Source of the DNA: Chara braunii | Lineage: Eukaryota; Streptophyta; Charophyceae; Charales; Characeae | Reading direction: 5' to 3' | Assembly (NCBI GenBank): GCA_003427395.1 | Contig: BFEA01000115.1 | Coordinates: 1,980,050 to 2,020,118 of the forward strand | DNA length: 40,069 nucleotides | Shown: piece after piece, positions 20,881 through 31,262 of the stretch | How positions within the stretch are numbered: position 1 is the first letter of the stretch | Layout: the number at the start of each line of letters is the position of its first letter | Notes under the pieces: generated by a model | The model's input: the letters and a program-made list of their open reading frames with translations, nothing else | Databases searched by the model: none | What the model was told of the DNA's origin: nothing | Made by a program: the position numbers and the translations under genes

Positions 20881-21600
20881 AACGGGTGACGATTTCTGGA
20901 GATCCACTCTGTATAAGAGAGATTATGCCAAGGTCTACCTTTGTTTTGGACACTGCCTAGCGGTAGATTCGGGCTTAGTTGAATAGGGTGATTTGAGTGA
21001 GACCATGGTATGGAAATTATTCTCCATGAACTTACAGGCTTAGCTTGGGGATTTGCCTGTCATGTGTTACATGTCTTCTTGAACGAGTCGATTCAGGATT
21101 TGGGCTAGATTCAGCTTAATCCTGCAAGGATCACCCTCTGTTATCATTGATAACAGGTCGGTTGCCAATTCGTCGGTCTACGACTTAATTCCAATTTACC
21201 CTCGTTACTCGACCTAAAAAGGCTTTAGCCCTGGTGATTTTATTGTTTGGTTAAGGTTTCACCCGGACTTTTATTGAATGGTCATTTAACAAAGGTACTG
21301 AGTATTTAATTATGGTTGGTTGGACAGGAGGTTGGGGGTTGCATGGCTAAAGCGAGGGGTATGAGCATGGAAAGTGGTTGGGGTTGACTCCGTGTAGTGT
21401 GTGGACCTTGTTTGATTCTTTGATGTGATTGCAGGTATGTTTTGTGGTTCGGATTTTGGATTTGACTGTCTGCGATCACACATATACATATGGTTGTGAG
21501 GAACCTCACTGTGGTTGTGAGAAGTGATCGTCACATACTCATCCCCTCTTGTATATATATATAGTCGGTGAAACTCCGACGAAACAGTTTGTCACAACCC
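20881..21600. other. no gene
   Basis: Non-coding sequence leading to the duplicated leader at 21603. Nothing recognised. Confidence 0.4.
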
Positions 21601-21602
21601 CT

Positions 21603-21953
<351 letters not shown>

Positions 21954-21959
21954 ATACAT

Positions 21960-22800
21960 GTTGGAAGTTCGTGTGGCCCAAGGGGCCAGCGTATTAAGGG
22001 TTAAATAGGGGTTGAGGTAGGCAGAAAAACCCCGCCTCTTTATAGTATACTTTTTCAGAGTTCTTAGTCGGACGTTGGTCCTGGGCCGGAATTCAAGGTC
22101 CTTGTCCAGGACATACCAAGCCCTAGACTCTGCAGGGAAGGAATCTTCCCCCACGCAGAGCCTATTCGTCGTGCCTGCCGAGACACTCAAGCCAGAGGCA
22201 TGAAGTCTCGCGGTGGCCGCACGGTTATGCCTTCATCCGTGTAATATTGTGATGGAGTAGACCCTCACGATACTTCGAGTCTGACACTTGAGTGTCATAA
22301 GCGGTACTTGGATCCACAAGGGACCGCTTGATCATGGACACTACATAGTACGCCATCACTGCGACTGTTTGCGCACGCTTGCATTGCGAGTCGATATGAG
22401 AGAGCCCTGCGTCCGCGCGGTTTTATACTAAGTCTCGCGCGCGACGCCTACCCGATTCCTCATCGGAAAGTTATGGGATGGCTACCGAGGGACTAGGAGC
22501 ATTGTCGCGTCGTTGGTGTCGTGTCGTTTTGTACCTAGGTTGTGTGTGTGTGTTATTTTTATGTTCTTTATAGTAGTGTGCGCGTGGCGTATGGGATACG
22601 TCATAGTCGACCGGCGACGAGTCACGCTTGGGACCTCAGCCCCTTAAGATGTCGGTTCGCGTACGGGTCCGATAGAAGCGTAGTACCTCGCATACCCCCT
22701 ATGCTATAGCGAACGAGAATCGCCATCGGCTGGTCCACCTCTGCGATTGCAACTCATTAGCTTTCGTACTGTGGACTGGTAGCTTGGCGGGGATACGCCC
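21960..22800. other. no gene; GC-rich unassigned repeat-like sequence
   Basis: No protein or RNA family recognised. Together with the shared block at 22805 it may be LTR or leader of a retroelement. Confidence 0.35.
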
Positions 22801-22804
22801 ACCG

Positions 22805-22900
22805 AAGGGAGGTGACAACTCCCGTAAGGTGAAGGTAACTCGTGACTCGCGTAGGCCCTATCCTGTCGTAGGGGTTCGTGAGAGGTATGGCTGGCGCACT
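22805..22900 (+). repeat. block shared with 1486-1577
   Basis: Collinear with 1486-1577 (GGTGACAAC, CGTAAGG, GAAGGTAA, CCTATCCTGT, GTAGGGG). The small ORF 22784-22969 spans it but the other copy is not open in that frame, so it is probably not coding. Confidence 0.5.
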
Positions 22901-22989
22901 CGGCCGGAGCGGCTTTACGAAAGCTCCATATATGTATCGCGACGAGGATTTAGACCGACTCCTGCGTGACGCGACCGGGAGGGTCCAGC

Positions 22990-23759
22990 GCTGCCCTTGA
23001 GTGACGTCGAATAGATGCGCTCGACAACGTCTCGTGCCTCATTATCTCCCCTAAACTTCATCCCTCCTCTATTCCTGCCTGCAAGCCCCCAATCCGAAAG
23101 TTATGTCTGCTCTCTTCTTCGTATACTCCCGCCTCTCCAAACCATTTATCAACTCGTTTATTAAAAGTCCCCCCACCAAGTGCATTAACCCCACGGCCAG
23201 CCCGGAACAAGTAACCTGATCACAGATCCACCCCCAGACTCTCATATGCAACTATCAGCTCCGACAAAATCCGCAAAAACGTTTCTTCACCTTCCTCAAC
23301 CTTCTTTAACCGTATGAGAAATCAACCCCCTTGACGATCTGTCTTAGTATACCAGCGTCGCACAAGGCAATTCCCAATACCAATCTCTTTATATTGTAAT
23401 CACAAACCACAAACGTTCCCCCCATCGCTGCCAGCTCTCCCACAAATGTAAAAACATAACGGCATCTCGGTAAGCTTCCGCCTCTCGCATCCTCTTCAAC
23501 ACTTTTATCTTGCATCGTATATAGAACGGTGTTTTCGTTATAAGTGAAATTGTTTTCATATTCACTTTTTTTCTCAACTATAAAATGACAGAACGAAATG
23601 AGGAAATTATAGACGAAAAGCAAAATAACGACAAAGCAAAATAACAACAAATCGAAATAACGACAAAGCAAAATAAGGACGAAACTCAGTAAACATGTTA
23701 ATCTCATCAACAAAATATTAACTACGGACTGTAGTTTTAGTCGCACCTCATTGACTTTC
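22990..23759. other. no recognised gene; 17-bp tandem repeat at 23619-23686
   Basis: Downstream of the Ulp1-like gene on its strand. A minus-strand ORF (23306-23746) starts with a Leu/Phe-rich stretch that is just the translation of a degenerate GCAAAATAACGACAAA tandem repeat (about four units), so I do not call it a gene. Confidence 0.45.
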
Positions 23760-25492
23760 CTATCTAATCATGAACAAAATCTCAAATGTTATTCTAAGCC
23801 TCACATCAGAAATATTAGCTTGTGAGAAAGCAAATGGAGGGAAGTGACCTCTTGCAAGCAAAAATGCAAAACCTAACATAAAAACACGACAACTACAAAC
23901 ATCCTCTTCAGCAGGAATCCCATCTACTGATGTATCAAAGGGGGATGTAGGCCCGTCCACATGATATCTTTCGTGAAGATTGTGTCGATGAAACTCCGCT
24001 TCGAAAAAATCTTCCAAACGTTCAAGGACTGAATAGTTAGCACGAGGGAGAGAGTCTATGAGGTGGAATTTACAGTTCGGACCGTCTATGCTGACATAAG
24101 CTAACGCCGAGTGATTTCCAAAATGAAGAGGGATAATCACTAAGTCATAATAATAAAAAAATTGTTTCCTTCACCCATTTCATCCCTTCGGAATATGCAG
24201 TTTCAAACCTCAAAGGACCTAACAATCGAGTGAAGAAAAAAGAATTGAAAATGTACAAAAAATGAACTTTATCTCTTGTCACTTCTGAACATGTCGAATC
24301 GACCTTGATGTGATGATTGGTGATCTGGACGGCTAACAGGTACAAATTGACGATTTCGTCATTTAACCATTTCCCATCCTCGACGACGACCATGATGTTT
24401 TCCTTTCCCACCTTTCAACTCCCCTTGTAATCGACAATGCCGTATGCTTCATTGTCTTCGTTGTTGCCTGTAATCATGTCAAGATACTCATTTTTTTCTA
24501 CGGTGAGGCGTTTTGTTGCTAAAGGAATCTGGAACGAAGGGTCATGAACTCCATATAAACACACATATAAACAACAATGGAAGACTTCATACAAAAACGA
24601 ACTTTTCGTTATGTGATGTACGACGTAGATCCGAGTTCATGTTTTTGGTTGTCTATCTGTTTCGCTATCAGAGTTGCCATCCACAATAGATAAACTGCAA
24701 CCCTCGCGATGCAATTTCTTCCCTTCTCTGAGGCTTATTCCAATAACTTTAAACATCCTTAGGGCAACTGGCTTCATAGATGGAAATGTCATGGTTTTAA
24801 GTCTTCTTCTCTCTTTTTAGGGCAATAACGGCAAAGTCGATAAGGCTTGCAAGCCACGACGAATAATATTTTTCTCACTCTGCCTTTGCGAACGTACGTG
24901 CGTCGTTTTCCACTGTTCTTTTCGTTGCCCTGCATGTTCAGCAATATAAAACGACAATGATTGACAAGACAAAACATTATGAGTTTAAGTTCAATTTTCC
25001 ACATAATTGCAAATAAGAGATACACAATATTCTACTTCATTTCTTCTCATGATCGAATGCACGGTTGCAAACCTAGGCAAAAAATTAGTTCCTATGAGAT
25101 GAGTGCATGTACCCCCTAATCCGCATACAGTATTAGATATTCCCTTAGAGATAAGTACGTGCTCACCTCGGTGGCTCACTAACGCTTTGTCTTCAACACG
25201 ACCTTCTATCGCACAGTGCGATGGTGTAAAAGAAGATTCGTTGATAGATATCACGAGGTTAGCAGACTGTTGTGCTTCTGATTTTGCAACCATAAGTTCA
25301 GGTTGTACAAGTGTATGTTTCTCCCGTGTACTTAGTACTATATGTCATTCATCCTCTTCGATGGCCTGTGCATTGACAATTTCGTTTGCACCTGCAATTG
25401 CGCTTTCATTCTTCATGTCCAGAGAGACTTCATGCTCATCTTTCTCAGCTGGCATATCCAATGGCATCTCTAATTCTACAAGTGCACCAGTA

Positions 25493-25566
25493 TTATCCAC
25501 TTGCGCAGTAACACTCTCGCTCGCCAACATTATCCACTTGCGCAGTAACACTCTCGCTCGCCAACA
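25493..25566. repeat. perfect 37-bp tandem duplication
   Basis: 25493-25529 and 25530-25566 are identical (start TTATCCACTTGCG, end TCGCTCGCCAACA). Thirty-seven is not a multiple of three, so the duplication shifts the Ulp1-like reading frame. Read in the right frame on the minus strand, each copy gives the same peptide, LASESVTAQVDN. Confidence 0.9.
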
Positions 25567-25639
25567 CAGTGGTCGCCCAAACTTGGTCATCCGGAAGGAC
25601 GTCCTCGACACATTTCGGCAGTTCTCCATGACTTACGCC

Positions 25640-26070
25640 CTTGACGCTTGCACCGCCGCTTCCTCCCAAATCTTGGCCACTTGCATCGCCTCTCGATCCC
25701 CTGCCATGTGCACCGCCGCTTGGTCCTAATCCCAGAGGCGAACCCGATTCCCTGCAATGTACACCGCTGCTCGGTCCTAATCCCAGAGGCGAACCCGATC
25801 CCTTGTCATGTGCACCGCCGCTTGGTTATGATACCTTTCCCTTTGTTGCTTGGCGCCCTTGACACATTTCATGTTTTTGCAGTTCACCATGACTTATTGG
25901 CTTTCCACTTGCACCGACGCTCGGTCCCAGGCCCTTGCCACTGGCACTGCCCCGTGGTTCCGATCCCTTGCCATATTCAGCACCACTTGATCTTGTTCCC
26001 TTGCCAAGCGCACCGCCGCCTGATCCTGATCCCTTGCCACTCTCATCGCCGCTCGCTCCTTTCCTTTCCC
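25640..26070 (-). repeat. coding minisatellite in the Ulp1-like gene
   Basis: In the inferred coding frame this gives degenerate Gly/Ser/Lys repeats of about 11 residues (GKGSGSGGGA, GKGTRSSGAE, GKGSEPRGSAS, GKGLGPSVGAS). A larger duplicated unit of about 51 bp follows, at 25698-25830 (SGSPLGLGPS twice). SHGEL followed by QK or PK occurs at both ends. Another frame reads Ala/Arg/Gln coiled-coil-like repeats, but its continuity is worse. Confidence 0.6.
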
Positions 26071-26389
26071 CAACTTTATCTTCAAGTTCCTCTTCGATAC
26101 GCTAATTATATTCAAAAGCTGGACTTGTTTCTCGATCATAGAACTTTTTCAGATACTCAAGTCATCGAGATGTTTTCAACTCCTGAAAGATTTTATCTGT
26201 CCTTGCATTCAGTCTTGATTGAGAAACCTTCGGATTAAGTCGCAGTAGTCGCTTGCCAATCTCATTTTTGGCGTGTGTGACAAACTTGGATCGTGACATA
26301 CGTCTGTGGAGGCAAAATTGTCACTCCCCTTCTTTTATAGCCATTACCCAGTTCCCTCTCGCCAATGCAGGTTGGAAGTGGTGGGGGTG

Positions 26390-29300
26390 TCATATAATGT
26401 GATGACCGCATACGTTGTCAGGCATCACCGTATAATTGTCTCGGCACACAACAGGTCCAGGAAGCCGTGCAATGTCCGGAGGGATGATGTCTTCAATCTC
26501 GTACTCCAAAGGCTCAGACGGAGGTGGTTGAGGAGTTTGAGAGCGTAGCAATTCCAAAACATTAGTCGAGCTATGCGCAAGCGCTGACAGACTTGCCATA
26601 ACCTCTGGGGAGAGAATTGTCTGCACCCTCGGATCATCCCGAACTGCGCCGGAAGATAGCGCTGTTGGGTTGCCCGCCATGTAACTGGTCCGTTGAAACT
26701 GGTCCGTTGTAATTGCCATACGCGAAGCCCCCCCAGAACCGGACAATGTGTCCGACGCACCCATCTTCTGCGAAGCCGAGCTACAAGCTTTTTGCCTCTC
26801 ATCTGCCAAAGCCGCTTGCAAAGTACCATCTCCTCAGCATCGAAGCCTTCCCCAAAACAAGTTGCATAAGCTGCGATTGTAAACGCCCCGATTCGTTCGT
26901 CGAAGTACATCATCTCCAAACGGTCTAGAAATGCAACTTTCGTCTCCGCCGGTGCTTTATGATACCCCCTCAGAAGTGATTCCATTTTTCGCCTTCTGAC
27001 GACATATGCACGTTCCTCTCTGTTTTGTGGCTTAGTCTCGAAAAGGAACTCCCAAATGTTGACGATGTTTTGACCGACTTTGTAGACGAGATCACGGTTT
27101 TCATCATGTCGAGGAGGCGGCGTAACAAAGTTGGCGAAGTAAAGTCCACTCTTAACCATCTTGGCGACGAATTGAACGAGAAACTCGAACTTCATACCCT
27201 CCCCTTCCAGAACAATGCAATGACGGTGACTCTTTAACAACTCCCAAATCAACGCCGCATGACCTTTTCCCAGGAAAACAACCGCCTCATCCGCAGGACA
27301 AAAATGTTTCAATGTCTCCACCATCACATTTGGCTCCCTTTCCATACCTTCGTACGCAAATTTCTCCTTTGGCTCCATTCCTACCATTTTCAACTTCGTG
27401 GGCGTGAAGTTCTTCTCCACGACATCAGCAAACATCTTTGGCCTTCTCTCTCTGCGCACAAGCGCTGACAAGTCACCCGCCTGCTCGCCAGATGATCGAT
27501 CTGCAGCTAGAATGCTTGCTGGAATGTCTTGAGGCAAGGGAATAGTGTTGCGGTGATAATCCCCATCGTTACATGATGACAACCATTCTGCTTGTGTCCT
27601 CCAAAGGCAAATTCGCAGCCTTATATAAATGCTTCGCCTTCGTTTGTTGCTGACGAGTCCACTTTAAAATAGACAAGTGAATGTCAATCTCCCAACTTGT
27701 AACTCGCTTGAAAAATATATACTCGCAAGACCGCGGAACGAAGCACAATAATGTCTAATAATCACCAACCAGTTTTCCCATGAACTTTCGCAGACCATCA
27801 AAGACTTCTGCAGTCCACACCCCTATCTGGGTTGCGTGACACAAATCTAGCACGACCGTGTGGCAACTCAGATGTTTGACGACTCTGTATATTTCCTTGG
27901 AATCCATCTCGTCTGAAATATTTGGTTCTCATTGGAATGGGACGAAAACTGAGTTCACGTTTTGTTTTTTGAAATGTATATATTGCGCCGAGCCCGACAT
28001 TCTTATGCTTTCCAAACCCCTGGTTTCTGATCTGAGCAGCAACTTGTTGACAAACTGCACGAACTCTTCTGGGCACTTCGCAGCAAGTGGCGCTGTTTTC
28101 TTGAAGCCCTCTTCTCCTTTTTCCTCCTCTCCTCCAAGTGTAGCCGGGAACGTTCGCACCCAACTCATGTCTTTGAAATGGTGACGCTGGTCGATCCACC
28201 TCTCGGACGTCAATACTTCATCATAGTACTTATCAAACAAATCGGAAAGGTTGTTGAATAATGGTTCCGTCCACTCTGACGACTTCCTGTCAGGGTCAGA
28301 AATAAAGACGAAGTAGTGAAACATCCTCAACATTGCTCTTTCAATCTTCACCATTTCCACATATGTTTCCGTTGAATGTTTCCCGACACGTTGAGCAACT
28401 CCACTTTGCTTAGGAGTCAGTATCACACTGCCTGTGAGAATATCTCGCAACGTTTGCAGACGCTCACGCCTCCCAAGCGCTGAAAAAGGTTTCCACGCTC
28501 TGATATCCGGATCGTGCACAACCACAAGGTAACCAGGTCCTTTGGTACCATGAACCCATTGAACCGGATACCTAACTCCACCTTTCAACTCAAATCCGGA
28601 TCCAGCCCTCGGTGCCTTCCCTGATTCACCTTGTTTGGTAGCAGGCTTCACAGCATCTCTCCCCGACAATTGTCCAGCTTCCCAAGCGGCGTACACTTGT
28701 TTCACCTTTTTGAAAACGTCATCTGTCGCCCTTGCCAACAACATGTAGGGCCCGAGGGCGTCAGACCACTGGCCGCTCCATTGAGTAGTAAGGGACATGT
28801 CAATCAAATTACGAATCCTGGTCAAACGAAGAGCCTCTCCTGCAAACTTTCTATACTCTGCATTTTTCACTTCTGCCGCTGAGCCGCCTTTAGCTTCAGG
28901 ACAGTTCGACTCCTGCCACAACTTCTGCATGTTCTGGATAACCACGATCTGGTGCGGTAGGGTATTCCATTTGTCCTTGGCGTTCTGAAAAGTGCTCAGC
29001 GTGCCGTAATTGTCCATGCTCTTATCCGGATAATAAACAGGCCTCGCAGTCCAGTTATCCAATCGGAGCTCTTGTGCGATGTCAGGGCGTTCAACAAAAC
29101 ACCTTCTTGCCGCTGTCACGTTATGCTGACCTCTGAGAGGGTAATAGTAGTACTTGTTCACAGATTCGAGGTCGAAATCATCGGGCAATACCCTCCTTGC
29201 TCTCACAATCCTCCCTGAAGCGTCAGTATGCAATGTATCACGGAGGGCAACCAACAAAGGACAGGCTTCTCATACAATGTACAAACATTCACACCGGCAG

Positions 29301-29605
29301 CTCCAGGTATTCTCTCTCTCATAGCAGCCTCACCCGATGCAACCATTGCGTCATAAATGTCGTCAACCGTCTGCTGCACAAGATAGCGTTGATTGTATCT
29401 GAATTCCCCGTCGGGGATATCCAGAATTCGGTCGAACTGGACATAAATGAATTCCATGTCTGGACATTGGTTCCCACGCTCGTCCAACTCAAGGAAGAAG
29501 CCTTTGCTGCGAACACCAGAAAAAGTCGCTGATGGCACATTTCTCAAACTTGGCGGCCTAGTAACTGTCTTGCCTTTGGCCTCTTCATCCGATTGTGGTT
29601 GTTCC
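26390..29605 (-). pseudogene. ParB-like plus methyltransferase-like long protein gene, broken
   Basis: After the N-gap the frame reads a ParB/sulfiredoxin-like N-terminal domain: FIYVQFDRILDIPDGEFRYN, a helix with VDDIYDAMVASGEA, EKPVL, and YYYPLRGQHNVTAARRCF near 29115 (the GQHxxxAAR turn). A frame change at about 29255 joins the parts. A long middle region follows. Near 27800 HTVVLDLCHATQIGVW sits where an amino-methyltransferase would have its catalytic motif, and near 27260 AVVFLGKGHAALIWELLK plus HCIVLEGE resembles the SAM-binding motif and acidic strand end. The C-terminus is in 26821-26390. Damage: TGA at 27931, TAG at 27757, frame changes near 29255, 27590 and 26820. ParB-methylase fusions are known from phages and plasmids; the methyltransferase call is tentative. 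It lies 91 bp upstream of the Ulp1-like gene on the same strand. Confidence 0.45.
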
Positions 29606-29915
29606 NNNNNNNNNNNNNNNNNNNNNNNNNNNNNNNNNNNNNNNNNNNNNNNNNNNNNNNNNNNNNNNNNNNNNNNNNNNNNNNNNNNNNNNNNNNNNNN
29701 NNNNNNNNNNNNNNNNNNNNNNNNNNNNNNNNNNNNNNNNNNNNNNNNNNNNNNNNNNNNNNNNNNNNNNNNNNNNNNNNNNNNNNNNNNNNNNNNNNNN
29801 NNNNNNNNNNNNNNNNNNNNNNNNNNNNNNNNNNNNNNNNNNNNNNNNNNNNNNNNNNNNNNNNNNNNNNNNNNNNNNNNNNNNNNNNNNNNNNNNNNNN
29901 NNNNNNNNNNNNNNN
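29606..29915. other. assembly gap (310 N)
   Basis: The gap falls inside the 5' part of the ParB-like gene. MTNSSSGWAGLG (minus, from 29952) just outside it may be the protein's N-terminus, but frame continuity cannot be checked. Confidence 0.98.
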
Positions 29916-29984
29916 CCCCCAATCCCGCCCATCCACTACTGCTATTCGTCATTCGTGGTTTTTCAGGACGTCAACAAAATCTCT

Positions 29985-31060
29985 CCCACAGTTCACAGAG
30001 TCGCCCATCATCGAGTCCAACACGACGACCATCGTGTTCGACACGATGACAGATTGAGCGCGGGCGTGTACGCCATGTGCTGAACATGACCCCACCGTCG
30101 TGTTCAATCTGATGATGGTCGCTGTCACCGAGTCGAACACGACTGTGGTGGCACCCCTCGACCTCACCGTCGTGTTTAACCCGATGACGGTCGCTGTCAT
30201 TGTATCGAACATGACCGCAGTGGCAGCCCACAACCCCACGATCGTGTTCGACTCGGTGACAACGACCATCATCGGATTGAACACGACGGTGCGGTCATGT
30301 TCAGCACGTGCCGTGCACGCCCGCGCTCAACCCGTCATCTTGTCGAACACGACAGAGACCTTATAGCAGCAATTCATATACAGCACGTTCTGAACACGAC
30401 CACACCGTCGTGTTCAAATCGATGACGGTCGCTGTCATCGTGTCGAACATGACCGCGGTGGCACCACCCGACCCCGCCGTCGTGTTCAAGCTATGACGGT
30501 CGCTATCCTCGTGTCGAACAGGTCGTGTTCAAGAAGATGACGGTCGAGCGCGGGCATGTGCACCACGTGCTGAACACGACCCCATCGTCGTGTTCACCAC
30601 AATGAGGTCGTTGTCATCGTGTCGAACACGGCCGAGGTGGCACCCCCCGACCCCGCCGTCGTGTTCAATGCGATGACGGTCGCTCTCGTAGTGTTGAAAT
30701 CGACCACGTTGAATCGCCGCCGTGCCGGTGGTAATGTTCAACAGGCGACGGTCGATCGTGGACATGTTCGCCACGAAAGCACCGTCGCATTCAACAAGCA
30801 GGCGGTCGCTTATCGTAATCTTCAACACGACGGCGGTGGACGGCGGTGGCTGTCATACAGACACAGGCATCGATCGCGACACGACAACCGTTGAGCGCCG
30901 GCATGTTGAACATGACCGCGCTGTCGTGAGAATACGGTGATGATGGCTATCGCCGAGTGCGCCTGTCCTGTTGTGCAATGCGATGATGCGTCGTCGTGTT
31001 CGACACGACCGCGGCGGGAGATCATCGCGTTCAACACGACAGCCAGTCGTCGTGTCTCTC
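29985..31060. repeat. tandem and inverted GTCGTGTTC/GAACACGAC repeat array
   Basis: GTCGTGTTC occurs at least seven times and its complement GAACACGAC at least five, with many one-base variants. They are arranged in degenerate units of about 71-73 bp (for example starting 30093, 30164, 30237) that also carry GATGACGGTCGCTGTCATCG and GACCGCGGTGGCACC. A longer word, GAGCGCGGGCATGTGCACCA-like, occurs directly (30056, 30547) and inverted (30299). GTCGTGT-TCG-ACACGAC at 30993-31009 is a perfect hairpin. ORFs here are repeat artefacts. Confidence 0.8.
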
Positions 31061-31163
31061 GTGCATCGCTTCTGTTGAAGACTGTAATTTTTTCGCATTC
31101 ACGGGCCTTACATCGGTTGTGTGTGGCTAGCAGTGGCCGCGCTGAACCACATGTGTTGCACTC

Positions 31164-31171
31164 TATATATA
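31164..31171 (+). promoter_or_regulatory. TATA-like box before the transposase-like gene
   Basis: TATATATA, about 92 bases upstream of the first ATG of the transposase-like frame at 31263, between the repeat array and the gene. Confidence 0.4.
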
Positions 31172-31262
31172 CCGCATGTGATCCATCTAGCTGCGGATTT
31201 GTTACTGATATGCATGTCTTGTGTCAGTGGTCCACTGTTTTGTCATCGCAAAAACGTTTTAA

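Larger units (their letters stand above)
23760..26299 (-). pseudogene. Ulp1-like cysteine protease gene, broken
   Basis: The C-terminal part is a C48 (Ulp1/SENP) domain, which in active members removes SUMO-type modifiers. WLNDEIVNLYL and FLYIFNSFFFTRL lie in 24145-24411. After a one-base frame change in a T7 run near 24155 it continues with PLHFGNHSALAYVSID (catalytic His), FHLIDSL (Asp) and CSCRVFML (Cys). The oxyanion Gln appears replaced by Glu. I infer the start at ATG 26299 (MSRSKFVTHAKNEIG). A Gly/Ser/Lys-rich repeat region (25650-26090) follows. A phase-0 intron is likely at 25023-24930 (GTATCTC...CATGCAG), and a 3' splice site probably precedes 24528. In-frame stops: 26164 TGA, 26104 TAG, 25828 TAA, 25347 TGA and one near 24415. 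A 37-bp duplication also shifts the frame. Confidence 0.6.

Noticed and set aside
23306-23746. Membrane protein gene (Leu/Phe-rich ORF) after the Ulp1-like gene
   Set aside because: The hydrophobic stretch is the translation of a degenerate 17-bp A-rich tandem repeat.
30100-31037. Several 60-111 aa ORFs between the divergent genes
   Set aside because: All are frames through the GTCGTGTTC/GAACACGAC repeat array.
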